A DNA stretch of 8,726 bases from Gammaproteobacteria bacterium (lineage in GTDB: Bacteria; Pseudomonadota; Gammaproteobacteria; Pseudomonadales; Pseudomonadaceae), in the NCBI GenBank assembly GCA_012735335.1, contig JAAYHO010000148.1:1-8726 (forward strand), read 5' to 3'. Below, in pieces: positions 1 to 6,739 of the stretch (position 1 is the first letter of the stretch; each line of letters starts with the position of its first letter). The position numbers were made by a program, and so were the translations under genes. A model generated the notes under the pieces. The model was not told where the DNA came from, ran no database searches, and saw only the letters and a list, made by a program, of their open reading frames with translations.

Positions 1-635
1 ACCAGGGCCAGCGCCAGTATTTCCTCACCAACGAAGGCGAATTGACCATTCCCCAACCGACCGGCCCTGCCATTGAAGGTGTGGTCTCGGCAGATGGCCT
101 GACCATTCTCATGGCGGCACAGGATCCGGATGAGGATGATCTGATTGACGGCTATGCCGAGGTAAACGAGGGTGAGCGCGCAACGCTGATCTCCGTCAAG
201 CTGGATGAGGAACTGGAGAGCCTGGCTGGTCGGCGCTATCGCCTGTTCAGTCAGGGTCTGGATGCCCGTATGCTCACCGCAGGCCGCCTGGCTGGCATGA
301 ACCGTTTCCTGATGGGCACGCTGGAGTACGATGCCGACGGCAATGCTCACGTTCAAGTCAGTGCGCAGGGCGAGCTGGCAGCACGTACCGGCCAACGGGT
401 CGGCGTCAACAATCTGCAACAGAGCTTTACTACCCCGGCCGCAAACTCCACCCTGAACCAGGGTCGCCTGAGTACAGCGACCACGTTTCAGGGTGCAGAG
501 GGCGTGACCTTCAACCTCAGACTGGATGGGTACGTACAGGAAGGCGGCCGGGTGTTATTGCTCAACCGCCACCTGGACTATGGTAGTGGCCATATTCTCG
601 GGCCAGCCATCGCCGTGTGCATGAACTGCGAGTAA
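1..635 (+). CDS. C-terminal part of an unrecognised protein (5' end outside window)
   Basis: The reading frame is open from the left edge (first full codon at 3) to TAA at 633-635, giving at least 210 residues. An in-frame TTG at 42 could be read as a start, but it has no Shine-Dalgarno and the frame continues with plausible protein sequence to its left, so I treat the gene as truncated by the window. The product is acidic in its first third (PDEDDLIDGY) and then rich in alternating small and hydrophobic residues, which suggests beta structure. It has no membrane segment and ends in CMNCE, a CxxC pair at the very C-terminus. It may be the end of a larger secreted or cell-envelope protein, but I recognise no family and assign no function. 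A terminator follows 10 bases after the stop. Confidence 0.7.
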   Translation, partial: QGQRQYFLTNEGELTIPQPTGPAIEGVVSADGLTILMAAQDPDEDDLIDGYAEVNEGERATLISVKLDEELESLAGRRYRLFSQGLDARMLTAGRLAGMNRFLMGTLEYDADGNAHVQVSAQGELAARTGQRVGVNNLQQSFTTPAANSTLNQGRLSTATTFQGAEGVTFNLRLDGYVQEGGRVLLLNRHLDYGSGHILGPAIAVCMNCE

Positions 636-644
636 CCTCCCTCA

Positions 645-673
645 GGCAGGCCCGCAACAGGCCTGCCGCTTTT
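645..673 (+). terminator. Rho-independent terminator after the first gene
   Basis: A perfect 8-bp stem (GGCAGGCC at 645-652, GGCCTGCC at 660-667) with a 7-base loop is followed, after GC, by four T at 670-673. It starts 10 bases after the TAA of the upstream gene, which separates that gene transcriptionally from the TatD-family gene. The T tract is short, so termination may be partial. Confidence 0.75.
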
Positions 674-682
674 CCGCCCCGC

Positions 683-711
683 TTGCCAGCCCCTTGACTG
701 ATGACCATGCT
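683..711 (+). promoter_or_regulatory. Candidate sigma70 promoter placing the start at the tatD-family ATG
   Basis: TTGCCA (683-688, five of six matches to the -35 consensus) is separated by 17 bp from CATGCT (706-711), a weak -10 that keeps the important A2 and T6. The predicted transcription start 6-7 bases downstream falls on or next to the A of the ATG at 718, so the message would be leaderless. A second -35-like TTGACT at 694-699 has no properly spaced -10: TATAGC at 711 is only 11 bp away. The call is an inference from spacing. Confidence 0.35.
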
Positions 712-717
712 ATAGCC

Positions 718-1515
718 ATGAGCATCTATATCGATACCCACACCCATCTCGACTTCCCCGAATTCGACAGCGACCGCGATACTGTTCTGGCCGATGCCGA
801 GCGGCTGGGCGTGCGCCGGGTGCTGCTGATGGGGGTGACCAGCGCCAACTGGGACAGGATCTGGACCCTGGCCAGCCATGATGAGCGTCTGTACGCAGCC
901 TTCGGGCTGCATCCGATGTTTCTCGATCAGCACCAGCCGCAGGATCTGCAGCTGCTGCGTGAGCGCCTGGCCCGCCATGCCGGTGATCCGCGCTGCTGCG
1001 CTGTGGGTGAGTTCGGGCTGGATTACTTTATTGAACAGGCTGATCGACAGGCCCAGCAGCAACTGTTCGAGGCGCAGCTGGAAATGGCCCGCGAGTTCGA
1101 TCTGCCCGCCCTGCTGCACGTACGCCGCGCCCACGCACCGGTTATCGCCGCGCTCAAGCGCTTCCAGCTGCGCCGGGGCGGTATCGTCCATGCCTTTTCC
1201 GGCAGCCTTGAAGAAGCTCGAGAATATATCCGTCTGGGCTTCAAGCTGGGGCTCGGCGGCGCGGCAACCTGGCCCCAGGCCAAACGCATGCAGCGGGTCA
1301 TTCCACAATTGCCTGCCACCAGTCTGGTACTGGAGACCGACAGTCCGGACATGGCCCCGGCCTTTTGTCCCCACCAGCGCAACAGCCCACAGAACCTGCC
1401 GCAGATCTGCGAGGCAATCGCCCGACTGCGTGGTGAGAGCGCCGAGCAGCTGGCCCGACAGTGCCTGCATAACACCTGTGAATTGTTTGACTGGCCGCTG
1501 GCTGCACTTTCCTGA
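718..1515 (+). CDS. TatD/YjjV-family metal-dependent hydrolase (putative DNase)
   Basis: This is a 265-residue TIM-barrel amidohydrolase of the TatD family, cytosolic, and expected to use two divalent metals to hydrolyse phosphodiester bonds; family members act as 3'-5' DNases. Visible metal ligands are H8 and H10 (DTHTHLD), E98 (GEFGLDYF), H134 (LLHVRRAH), H158 (VHAFSGS) and D208 (LETDSPDM), all in the usual order and spacing. The text around LYAAFGLHP and the GFKLGLGG segment resembles E. coli YjjV more than TatD or YcfH. I chose the ATG at 718 because YIDTHTH should lie at the extreme N-terminus; a TTG at 694 is in frame but would add eight residues that do not belong to the family. No Shine-Dalgarno precedes 718, which fits the possible leaderless message. 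Length is normal. The substrate is unknown. Confidence 0.92.
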   Translation: MSIYIDTHTHLDFPEFDSDRDTVLADAERLGVRRVLLMGVTSANWDRIWTLASHDERLYAAFGLHPMFLDQHQPQDLQLLRERLARHAGDPRCCAVGEFGLDYFIEQADRQAQQQLFEAQLEMAREFDLPALLHVRRAHAPVIAALKRFQLRRGGIVHAFSGSLEEAREYIRLGFKLGLGGAATWPQAKRMQRVIPQLPATSLVLETDSPDMAPAFCPHQRNSPQNLPQICEAIARLRGESAEQLARQCLHNTCELFDWPLAALS

Positions 1516-1571
1516 GCAACGGAGTCTGGTACAGTCTGGAGTATCAACACCAGACAACTGTGGGAGTGTGC

Positions 1572-2036
1572 ATGCCATTGGGCATCGTCTTGTTAATGGT
1601 CTGGCTGGTAATGCTGGTGCGCTTTCCGCGCATCATGCTGCCGGCCAGTGGCATCATCGTCGTTCTGGCGCTGTTATTGGCTGCAGTGGTCGGCATCAAG
1701 CAATGGCGTCATGAGTCGCGGGTCGATCAGCTGGAAATCAGTGTGCGCTACGCCCCGGCAGACTGTGATTTCGGCAAGCCGATCCTGGTCAGCATCCAGA
1801 ATGCCAGCGGACGCACCGCCCGCCAGGTCAGCTGGCAACTCCAGGCCACCCAGCCCGGTGCCAATGCCAACCTGCTGGATCTTGGCGTGACCGGTAGCAC
1901 CTACCAGATGGACCAACCGCTGCACGCCGATGCCCGATGGCAGCAGTGTTACGCCGCACCGCCGCTGCGCAGCGGCTACCGGGCGGCGGATCTGCAATAC
2001 CAGGCGCAGCGGGTACGCGCCGAATTCCAACGCTGA
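1572..2036 (+). CDS. Small inner-membrane protein with two N-terminal hydrophobic segments
   Basis: The 154-residue product has hydrophobic segments at about 2-16 and 22-42, split by a short basic turn (RFPR), then a soluble domain of about 110 residues with alternating beta-type sequence. Two cysteines (65 and 126) could pair if that domain lies in the periplasm, but topology is not settled by the charges. The ATG at 1572 is preferred over GTG at 1560 or 1566 because GGGAG (1562-1566) sits five bases upstream. An extended -10-like TGG-TACAGT at 1527-1535 may provide a promoter, with no good -35. The gene lies 56 bp after the TatD-family gene and 31 bp before the dehydrogenase, so all three could be co-transcribed. 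I recognise it only as a conserved pseudomonad-type hypothetical and see no transporter fold or catalytic motif. Confidence 0.75.
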   Translation: MPLGIVLLMVWLVMLVRFPRIMLPASGIIVVLALLLAAVVGIKQWRHESRVDQLEISVRYAPADCDFGKPILVSIQNASGRTARQVSWQLQATQPGANANLLDLGVTGSTYQMDQPLHADARWQQCYAAPPLRSGYRAADLQYQAQRVRAEFQR

Positions 2037-2067
2037 AGGCACCTCAAAAAATAAAAAGGACTACCCC

Positions 2068-2898
2068 ATGAGCAACCCCGTCGCACTGATTACCGGCTGT
2101 TCCAGTGGCATTGGCCAGGCGCTGGCCCAGGTCTGTCTGGACCAGGGTTATATTGTCTATGCCACCGCCCGTAATCCCGACAGTCTGTCGCCGCTGACCG
2201 CCCGTGGCGCCATCGCCGTGACCCTGGACGTGAACGATGCCGAGCAGGTTGCTGCCTGCAGTGAGCGCATACGCAGCGAGGCCGGGCGGCTGGATCTGCT
2301 GGTCAACAACGCCGGTTACGGTGCCATGGGCCCGGTACTGGATGCCGACCGGGAGACACTGCTCCAGCAGTTCAATACCAACGTGTTCGCTCCGCTGGAG
2401 CTGGTGCGGGCACATGCCGATCTGCTGCGCGAGGCAGGCGGTCTGATCGTCAATATGGGCAGCGTCTCCGGGGTCACCACCACGCCTTTCTCCGGAGTCT
2501 ATTGCGCTTCCAAGGCAGCACTGCACGCCCTGTCCGACGCCCTGCGACTGGAGCTGGCACCCTTTGGCATCAAGGTGCTGACAGTACAGCCCGGCGCCAT
2601 CGCCTCGGAGTTCGGCAACAATGCCAGCGCGGCCATCACCATGGCCGATGAGTCCTGGTTCAAACCCTGGGAAAAGGCCGTGCAGGCTCGGGCCAGAGCC
2701 TCGCAAAATGCCAAATCCACCTCCGCCCGGGACTTTGCCCTGGAGCTGATGGATTACATCAACAAGCCCCTGCGCCCGGAAACCGCCCTGATCGGCTCCG
2801 GTGCCCGCAGCCTGGTACGCCTGAAACGCTGGCTGCCCACCTCGATACTGGATGCCCAACTGCGCAAGCGCTTCAAGCTGGATCGTCTGTTGAGCTAA
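2068..2898 (+). CDS. Short-chain dehydrogenase/reductase (classical SDR)
   Basis: The 276-residue product is an NAD(P)-dependent oxidoreductase with a Rossmann fold. Motifs seen: the nucleotide loop TGCSSGIG (9-16), D54 in TLDV after strand 3, NNAG (80-83), N105, catalytic S132 (NMGSVSG) and YCASK with Y145 and K149, then PG at 175-176. An arginine after strand 2 (YATARN, R35) favours NADPH over NADH. The C-terminal part beyond about residue 185 is variable and gives no clue to the substrate. Start at ATG 2068, with the purine-rich AAAAAGGA just upstream; the frame is open further left but overlaps the previous gene. The 31-bp gap to the preceding membrane-protein gene suggests an operon. The family is certain and the substrate is not. 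Confidence 0.93.
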   Translation: MSNPVALITGCSSGIGQALAQVCLDQGYIVYATARNPDSLSPLTARGAIAVTLDVNDAEQVAACSERIRSEAGRLDLLVNNAGYGAMGPVLDADRETLLQQFNTNVFAPLELVRAHADLLREAGGLIVNMGSVSGVTTTPFSGVYCASKAALHALSDALRLELAPFGIKVLTVQPGAIASEFGNNASAAITMADESWFKPWEKAVQARARASQNAKSTSARDFALELMDYINKPLRPETALIGSGARSLVRLKRWLPTSILDAQLRKRFKLDRLLS

Positions 2899-2926
2899 CC
2901 ACCCGGCACTGAAGCAGCAGGCCGTC

Positions 2927-2944
2927 GGCGAGCAGGTGCTCGCC
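2927..2944. repeat. Compact hairpin (7-bp stem, 4-base loop)
   Basis: GGCGAGC (2927-2933) and GCTCGCC (2938-2944) form a perfect 7-bp stem around the loop AGGT. It lies 28 bases after the dehydrogenase stop and has no T tract. Together with the hairpin at 2971-2994 it may be a REP-like pair or part of the 3' untranslated region. Confidence 0.5.
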
Positions 2945-2970
2945 AACCCCAGCAGGGCACGTTACCCGGG

Positions 2971-2994
2971 GGTGTAGCGCGCCTGCGCTACGCC
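2971..2994. repeat. Second hairpin, possible REP-like element or terminator
   Basis: GGTGTAGCGC (2971-2980) and GCGCTACGCC (2985-2994) pair over 10 bp with one G-U wobble, around the loop GCCT. The inner seven pairs (GTAGCGC/GCGCTAC) are perfect. Only three T follow, some distance away (3002-3006 area), so it is a weak rho-independent terminator at best. The GTAG start resembles pseudomonad REP sequences, but membership cannot be shown from one copy. The rest of 2899-3151 holds no convincing gene. Confidence 0.45.
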
Positions 2995-3151
2995 GGCACC
3001 TGTTTGCTCCCACTGAAGTGTCCCAGACAAACCTGTGGCAGCCAGAGGACGCCAACCGAGCGATCAATAAACACCGAAACATTTTAAGACTGGCGGCCAG
3101 GACCCTCCTTTGGCACTATCGCCCGACTGATAATTCTGGAGACACCTGCCC

Positions 3152-3994
3152 ATGCGTTGGCTGCTACCCTTTCTTACCGTATTCCTGATGGTCGGCCTGA
3201 CCGTCCCCGATGCCGAGGCCCGTCGCATGGGTGGCGGCAAGAGCTTCGGCTCGGCGCCCATGCACAAGAGCCAGCCCGCCCAGCGGCAAACTCCGCAACA
3301 ACAGGCCACGCCGCGCAATCAGCAACAGAACCCGGCGGCCAGCTCCGGTGCCAGCCGCTGGCTTGGCCCACTGGCCGGTATCGCCGCCGGTGGTCTGCTG
3401 GCCGCCATGCTGTTCGGTGACGGCTTTCAGGGACTGCAACTGTTCGACATCCTGATCTTCGGCCTGATCGCCTTTGTGCTGTTCAAGCTGTTCCGTCGGC
3501 GCAGCGCACCGGTCATGCAGCGCCAGCCCCATCCGGCGGGCGGACCGGTTGCCGCACCCCAGCAGCAGAACTGGCCGACCCAGGGCGCGACCGCTCAGCC
3601 AGTGGCTCAGCCGATGACCATGGACGCCCCGGCCTGGTTTGATGCCAACAGCTTCCTCAAGGGCGCCGAGGAACACTTCTACACCCTGCAACGCCACTGG
3701 CGCGACGGCGATACCGCCGGGATGGCCGAGTATCTGGATCCAGCCGTACTGCAGCAGTTGCTGGCCGAGCGCGGCGACAACCCACCCAGCAGCAATGGTT
3801 TTGTCGAACAGCTGGAAGTGCGCCTGGAAGGCATAGAGCAGCGGGATGGCCGGACCATCGCTACTGTCGGCTTTACCGGCCTGGATCGGGACTTCCCGGC
3901 GGACGAGGGTGAGCAGTTCGACGAGAGCTGGCGGCTGGAGCGGGCCGACGGTGACAATCAGCCGTGGGTCATCTGCGGTATCCGCCAGAACTGA
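3152..3994 (+). CDS. Tim44-like domain protein, exported or membrane-anchored
   Basis: The 280-residue product begins with a signal-like hydrophobic segment (3-18) ending in DAEA-RR, followed by a Gly/Gln/Pro-rich linker (about 26-66), a hydrophobic Gly/Ala-rich segment (69-89), a second strong membrane segment (97-114) with a basic stop (RRR at 115-117), another low-complexity Gln/Pro linker (about 120-158), and a C-terminal domain (about 162-277). That domain, starting AWFDANSFLKGAEEHFYTLQ and ending in the WVICGI strand, matches the bacterial Tim44-like family, an NTF2-like fold named after the mitochondrial import protein. The bacterial role is unknown; I infer a membrane-linked binding domain, not protein import. 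ATG 3152 has GGAG at 3138-3141. The gene converges on roxR across a strong terminator. Confidence 0.85.
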   Translation: MRWLLPFLTVFLMVGLTVPDAEARRMGGGKSFGSAPMHKSQPAQRQTPQQQATPRNQQQNPAASSGASRWLGPLAGIAAGGLLAAMLFGDGFQGLQLFDILIFGLIAFVLFKLFRRRSAPVMQRQPHPAGGPVAAPQQQNWPTQGATAQPVAQPMTMDAPAWFDANSFLKGAEEHFYTLQRHWRDGDTAGMAEYLDPAVLQQLLAERGDNPPSSNGFVEQLEVRLEGIEQRDGRTIATVGFTGLDRDFPADEGEQFDESWRLERADGDNQPWVICGIRQN

Positions 3995-4020
3995 TTGTCC
4001 GGCGGCTGTTCAAACCAATG

Positions 4021-4050
4021 AAAACCTCGGCCAGGCGCCGAGGTTTTTTT
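4021..4050. terminator. Bidirectional rho-independent terminator between the Tim44-like gene and roxR
   Basis: AAAACCTCGGC (4021-4031) and GCCGAGGTTTT (4037-4047) form an 11-bp perfect stem with a 5-base loop, followed by T through 4050 (seven T in total from 4044). The A run on the left gives a T tract on the other strand, so it can end both the rightward Tim44-like transcript and the leftward roxSR transcript. It sits 26 bases from one stop codon and about 20 from the other. Confidence 0.95.
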
Positions 4051-4069
4051 ATGCGTGGCGTGGGGCCAA

Positions 4070-4624
4070 TCAGCGGCGTACCGGGCGCTTCTGCAATTTG
4101 CGCTGCAGAGTGCGTCGGTGCATGCCCAGCGCCCGGGCGGTGGCGGAGATATTACCGTCGTGCTCACCCAGCACCCGCTGGATATGCTCCCACTGCAAGC
4201 GGTCCACCGACATCGGGTGTTCCGGCACCAGGGTCTCCGGGTCGGCCTGATCCGACAGCAGCGCGGTCAGCACATCATCGGCATCCGCCGGTTTGCACAG
4301 GTAGTTGCAGGCACCACGCTTGATTGCCTCGACCGCCGTGGTGATGCTGGAGTACCCGGTCAGTATCACCACCCGCAGATCCGGGTACAGCTCCAGCAGA
4401 CGCGGCAGCAGTACCAGCCCCGAGTCACCTTCCATCTTCAGGTCCAGCACCGCGTAATCGGGCTTGCGCTGACGCGCCAGCTGCATGGCTTCTTCGGCAC
4501 CACCGGCGGTCTCCACCTCCAGTCCGCGCCGGGTCAACGCCCGGGCCATGACTCTGGTGAACGTGGGGTCGTCATCGACCAACAGCAGCAGCGGCTGCTC
4601 TTCCTGACTGGTTATTTCTGTCAT
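4070..4624 (-). CDS. roxR: RoxR/RegA-type response regulator
   Basis: This is a 184-residue two-domain DNA-binding response regulator, partner of RoxS, which in pseudomonads and related RegA/PrrA systems controls respiratory and redox genes. The receiver domain (about 11-125) shows the acidic cluster DDD (17-19), phospho-acceptor D61 (VLDLKMEGDSG), T89 (ILTGYSS) and K111 (NYLCKP). A flexible linker leads to a Fis-type helix-turn-helix (about 144-180) ending in ALGMHRRTLQRKLQKRPVRR, the highly conserved DNA-binding end of the RegA family. The ATG at 4624 overlaps the roxS stop (ATGA) and has AGAGGA upstream inside roxS, which indicates translational coupling. An unusual-looking cysteine (C110) lies directly before K111. 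Identification of the family is firm; the target genes are not in view. Confidence 0.94.
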   Translation of the reverse strand: MTEITSQEEQPLLLLVDDDPTFTRVMARALTRRGLEVETAGGAEEAMQLARQRKPDYAVLDLKMEGDSGLVLLPRLLELYPDLRVVILTGYSSITTAVEAIKRGACNYLCKPADADDVLTALLSDQADPETLVPEHPMSVDRLQWEHIQRVLGEHDGNISATARALGMHRRTLQRKLQKRPVRR

Positions 4625-5892
4625 GCCTGATCCTCTATTGCTACCGGCAAGATTACCTCGGTGAGAGTGCCCCCGCCATCCTGATTGAACAGCTTCACAC
4701 TGCCCCCGGTGCGCTCTACAGCGGCCTGACTGAGGAACAGCCCCAGCCCGAAGCCCTTCTTGCCCTTGGTCGTGACAAATGCCGTGCCCAGTTGCTCGGC
4801 TATGTGCAGCGGTACACCGGGCCCGTAATCGCGGATACACAGGCGCAGGCGCTGCGCATTCCACTCCAGGGATATCTGGATATTATCCGGGCAGGCATCC
4901 GCCGCATTATTCAACAGGTTGAGTATGGACTGCCCCAGCTCCGGACTGCCCTTGATGCTCGGCACCGGCCCCTCGGGCAGCGGTTGCAGGCGGCAGGTAA
5001 CCTCCGGCCGCATCAACTGCCAGCGCTCGAGCAGGAGCCTGAGCCATGCATCAGCCGCTTCCACGCTGTGCGGCTGGCTGCGGTTGAACTCGGCACTGCG
5101 CACCATCTGCTGCAGGCTTTTCTTGCACTGGCGGACCTGTTCCTGCAGCAGCTCCAGATCTTCCTGAAGCTCCGGGTCGGTATGGTCGGCGCGCAGATCC
5201 TTGAGCAGCACACTCATGGTCGACAGCGGCGTGGACAGCTCATGGGCGGCACCGGCGGCCACGCTGGCAATGCCCAGCAGCTGCGAGTCACGCATGCTCT
5301 GCTCCCGGCGCTCGGCCAGCCGCTCGGCATGCTTGCGCAGGGCTTCGGCCATATGCACCACAAACAGGGTGATCAGCCCGGCGCTCATGGCAAAGTTCAA
5401 CCACATGCCGATCACCCGGATATTGATCTGGCTTTCACCGGTGCGCATCTCGAACAGCGGCAGCGGGTGGTACCAGAACAGCAGCAGGCTGTAGGCCAGC
5501 ATGGCAATACTGGCCAGCGCCGCGGTATACAGCCAGGACAGGGTCGCCGCAGCGATGGTCAGCGGCACCAGAAAATAGGAAGCAAAGGGGTTGGTCGGCC
5601 CACCGGCGTAATACAGCAGCACGCTGTGGATCAGGATGTCGAACAGCAACTGCGCGGCATACTCCATATCGGTCACCGGCCAATCCCGGGTCAGCCGCAG
5701 CAGCGACAGCAGGCTGACCACCGCCGACAGCCCCAGGGTCAGCAGCAGCGGCAGCCATTCCAGCGCAAACAGCCCGCTGTACCAGGCGCCGATAACCGAG
5801 ACCGCCTGGGCCAGCAGCACCAGCAGGCGGATCACGATCAGCCGCCAGAGGTTCTGCCGGGTTGGGGAAAGCGCCAGCGCATTCAGACTCAT
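4621..5892 (-). CDS. roxS: RoxS/RegB-type redox-sensing histidine kinase
   Basis: A 423-residue inner-membrane sensor kinase. About six hydrophobic segments lie between residues 16 and 182, including the quinone-site motif GGPTNPF (97-103) that marks the RegB/PrrB/RoxS family. The dimerisation domain has the H-box AAGAAHELSTPLS with H217, and C256 in QVRQCKKSLQQM matches the redox-active cysteine of RegB (Cys265 in Rhodobacter). The ATPase domain shows N329 (N-box), DYGPGV (355-360) and GFGLGLFLS (380-388). ATG 5892 is chosen because GGAG (positions 5902-5905, minus strand) lies nine bases upstream; a GTG at 5910 is in frame and would add six residues. It is expected to sense quinone and thiol redox state and to phosphorylate RoxR. 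The SIMPL-domain gene is divergent. Confidence 0.94.
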   Translation of the reverse strand: MSLNALALSPTRQNLWRLIVIRLLVLLAQAVSVIGAWYSGLFALEWLPLLLTLGLSAVVSLLSLLRLTRDWPVTDMEYAAQLLFDILIHSVLLYYAGGPTNPFASYFLVPLTIAAATLSWLYTAALASIAMLAYSLLLFWYHPLPLFEMRTGESQINIRVIGMWLNFAMSAGLITLFVVHMAEALRKHAERLAERREQSMRDSQLLGIASVAAGAAHELSTPLSTMSVLLKDLRADHTDPELQEDLELLQEQVRQCKKSLQQMVRSAEFNRSQPHSVEAADAWLRLLLERWQLMRPEVTCRLQPLPEGPVPSIKGSPELGQSILNLLNNAADACPDNIQISLEWNAQRLRLCIRDYGPGVPLHIAEQLGTAFVTTKGKKGFGLGLFLSQAAVERTGGSVKLFNQDGGGTLTEVILPVAIEDQA

Positions 5893-5944
5893 CGATAGTC
5901 GCTCCGACACCAGGTCACTCCAGTTAACATTGAATCAGCTCAGG

Positions 5945-5970
5945 CCGGGAACCGCCGTTGCGGTTACCGG
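5945..5970. promoter_or_regulatory. Imperfect inverted repeat in the roxS / SIMPL divergent region
   Basis: AACCGC (5950-5955) and GCGGTT (5960-5965) flank CGTT; outside one G/A mismatch the arms continue as CCGG (5945-5948) and CCGG (5967-5970). It lies roughly midway between the two divergent genes, where an operator would be expected. RoxR/RegA-family sites are GC-rich with GCGG/CCGC-type half-sites, so autoregulation is possible, but this is inference. A second small inverted repeat (GGGCC-TGC-GGCCC, 5985-5997) lies just upstream of the SIMPL gene's ribosome binding site. No good -10/-35 pair was found. Confidence 0.35.
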
Positions 5971-6020
5971 TCATATTCTTTTCAGGGCCTGCGGCCCCAT
6001 GCATGCAGAAGGAGATTTTC

Positions 6021-6722
6021 ATGCGCCCATTGTTGATGCTGTCATTGCTGGCAGGTCTGACCTGCGCCGGCCCTGTGCTGGCCGATTCGCTGAATTACAA
6101 CCAGGTCTCCCTGCGCGCCGAAGTGCAGCAGTCAGTGAATAACGACACCCTGACCGTCACCCTGTTCACCGAAGATCAGGACAATGATCCTGCCAAACTG
6201 GCTAATCGTATCACCACCCGGCTCAATCAGGGACTGGAAACCGCACGCAAGAACAGCAAGATCCGCGTTTCCAGCGGCAACCGCTACAGTCAGCCGGTGT
6301 ATGACGAGAAGCGCAAGAACATCTTGGCCTGGCGCGAACGCGGGGAAATCCGCCTGGAAGGAACGGACTTTGCCGCCATCTCCAGCACCATGGGCGAGTT
6401 GCTGGGTGAGCTGAATCTGGGCGGCATGCAATTCAGTCTGTCCCCGGCCAGCCGCAGCGCCACCGAGGATGAGTTGATCAAGCGTGCCATCGAGGCCTTC
6501 CGTCAGCGCGCCGATATCGCCACCCAGGGGCTTGGTGGCAATGGCTACCGGATAGTACAGCTGAACCTCAACACCCAGTTCATGACGCCCCGCCCCTATA
6601 TGCAGAGCGGACGCATGCTGGCCATGGCCGCCGACGCGGAAATGACTGCCCCGGCAGTGGAAGGGGGTGAAGCCGACGTGACCGTCAGTGCCGACGGCAC
6701 AATCGAGGTGCAGATACCCTAG
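6021..6722 (+). CDS. Periplasmic SIMPL-domain (DUF541) protein
   Basis: The 233-residue product has a clear signal peptide (hydrophobic 3-18, cleavage likely after A21 in VLA-DS) and so should be periplasmic. The mature part begins with LNYNQVSLRAEVQQSVNNDT and fits the SIMPL/DUF541 family: an early beta strand followed by a long helix (about 56-78), a central RGEIRLEGTDF strand, and a second long helix (about 146-167). The function of the family is not settled; members have been linked to oxidative stress and to outer-membrane or signalling proteins. ATG 6021 is chosen over an ATG at 5958 because AAGGAG (6009-6014) lies six bases before it and it gives the signal peptide. It diverges from roxS and converges on the 71-residue gene, with both stop codons joined in one hairpin. 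Confidence 0.88.
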   Translation: MRPLLMLSLLAGLTCAGPVLADSLNYNQVSLRAEVQQSVNNDTLTVTLFTEDQDNDPAKLANRITTRLNQGLETARKNSKIRVSSGNRYSQPVYDEKRKNILAWRERGEIRLEGTDFAAISSTMGELLGELNLGGMQFSLSPASRSATEDELIKRAIEAFRQRADIATQGLGGNGYRIVQLNLNTQFMTPRPYMQSGRMLAMAADAEMTAPAVEGGEADVTVSADGTIEVQIP

Positions 6723-6739
6723 TGGCCTGTCTGGCCACT
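6721..6739. terminator. Hairpin joining the stop codons of two convergent genes
   Basis: AGTGGCC (6721-6727) and GGCCACT (6733-6739) form a perfect 7-bp stem around TGTCT. The left arm begins inside the SIMPL gene's TAG (6720-6722), and the right arm ends on the first base of the opposite gene's TAA (6739-6741, minus strand). No T tract follows on either strand, so it may be a weak bidirectional terminator or an mRNA 3'-end stabiliser. Confidence 0.5.

Noticed and set aside
562..1578. Long antisense frame (338 codons, minus strand) opposite the TatD-family gene
   Set aside because: It mirrors a gene with all expected catalytic residues; the antisense translation has no recognisable motif and arises from G+C-rich codon use.
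2044..2946. Long antisense frame (300 codons, minus strand) opposite the dehydrogenase
   Set aside because: Shadow of a firmly identified gene; Gly/Gln-rich with no domain.
2873..3082. Small minus-strand frame over the SDR / Tim44-like gap
   Set aside because: It runs across both hairpins, overlaps the dehydrogenase end and has no ribosome binding site or motif.
3110..3136. TTGGCA with GATAAT/TAATTC upstream of the Tim44-like gene, considered as a promoter
   Set aside because: Spacers are 13 or 15 bp and the start would fall within the Shine-Dalgarno GGAG at 3138-3141, leaving no usable leader.
4055..5898. Plus-strand open frames (191 and 368 codons) across roxR and roxS
   Set aside because: Gln/His/Arg-rich shadow translations opposite two well-conserved regulatory genes; no motifs and no ribosome binding site.
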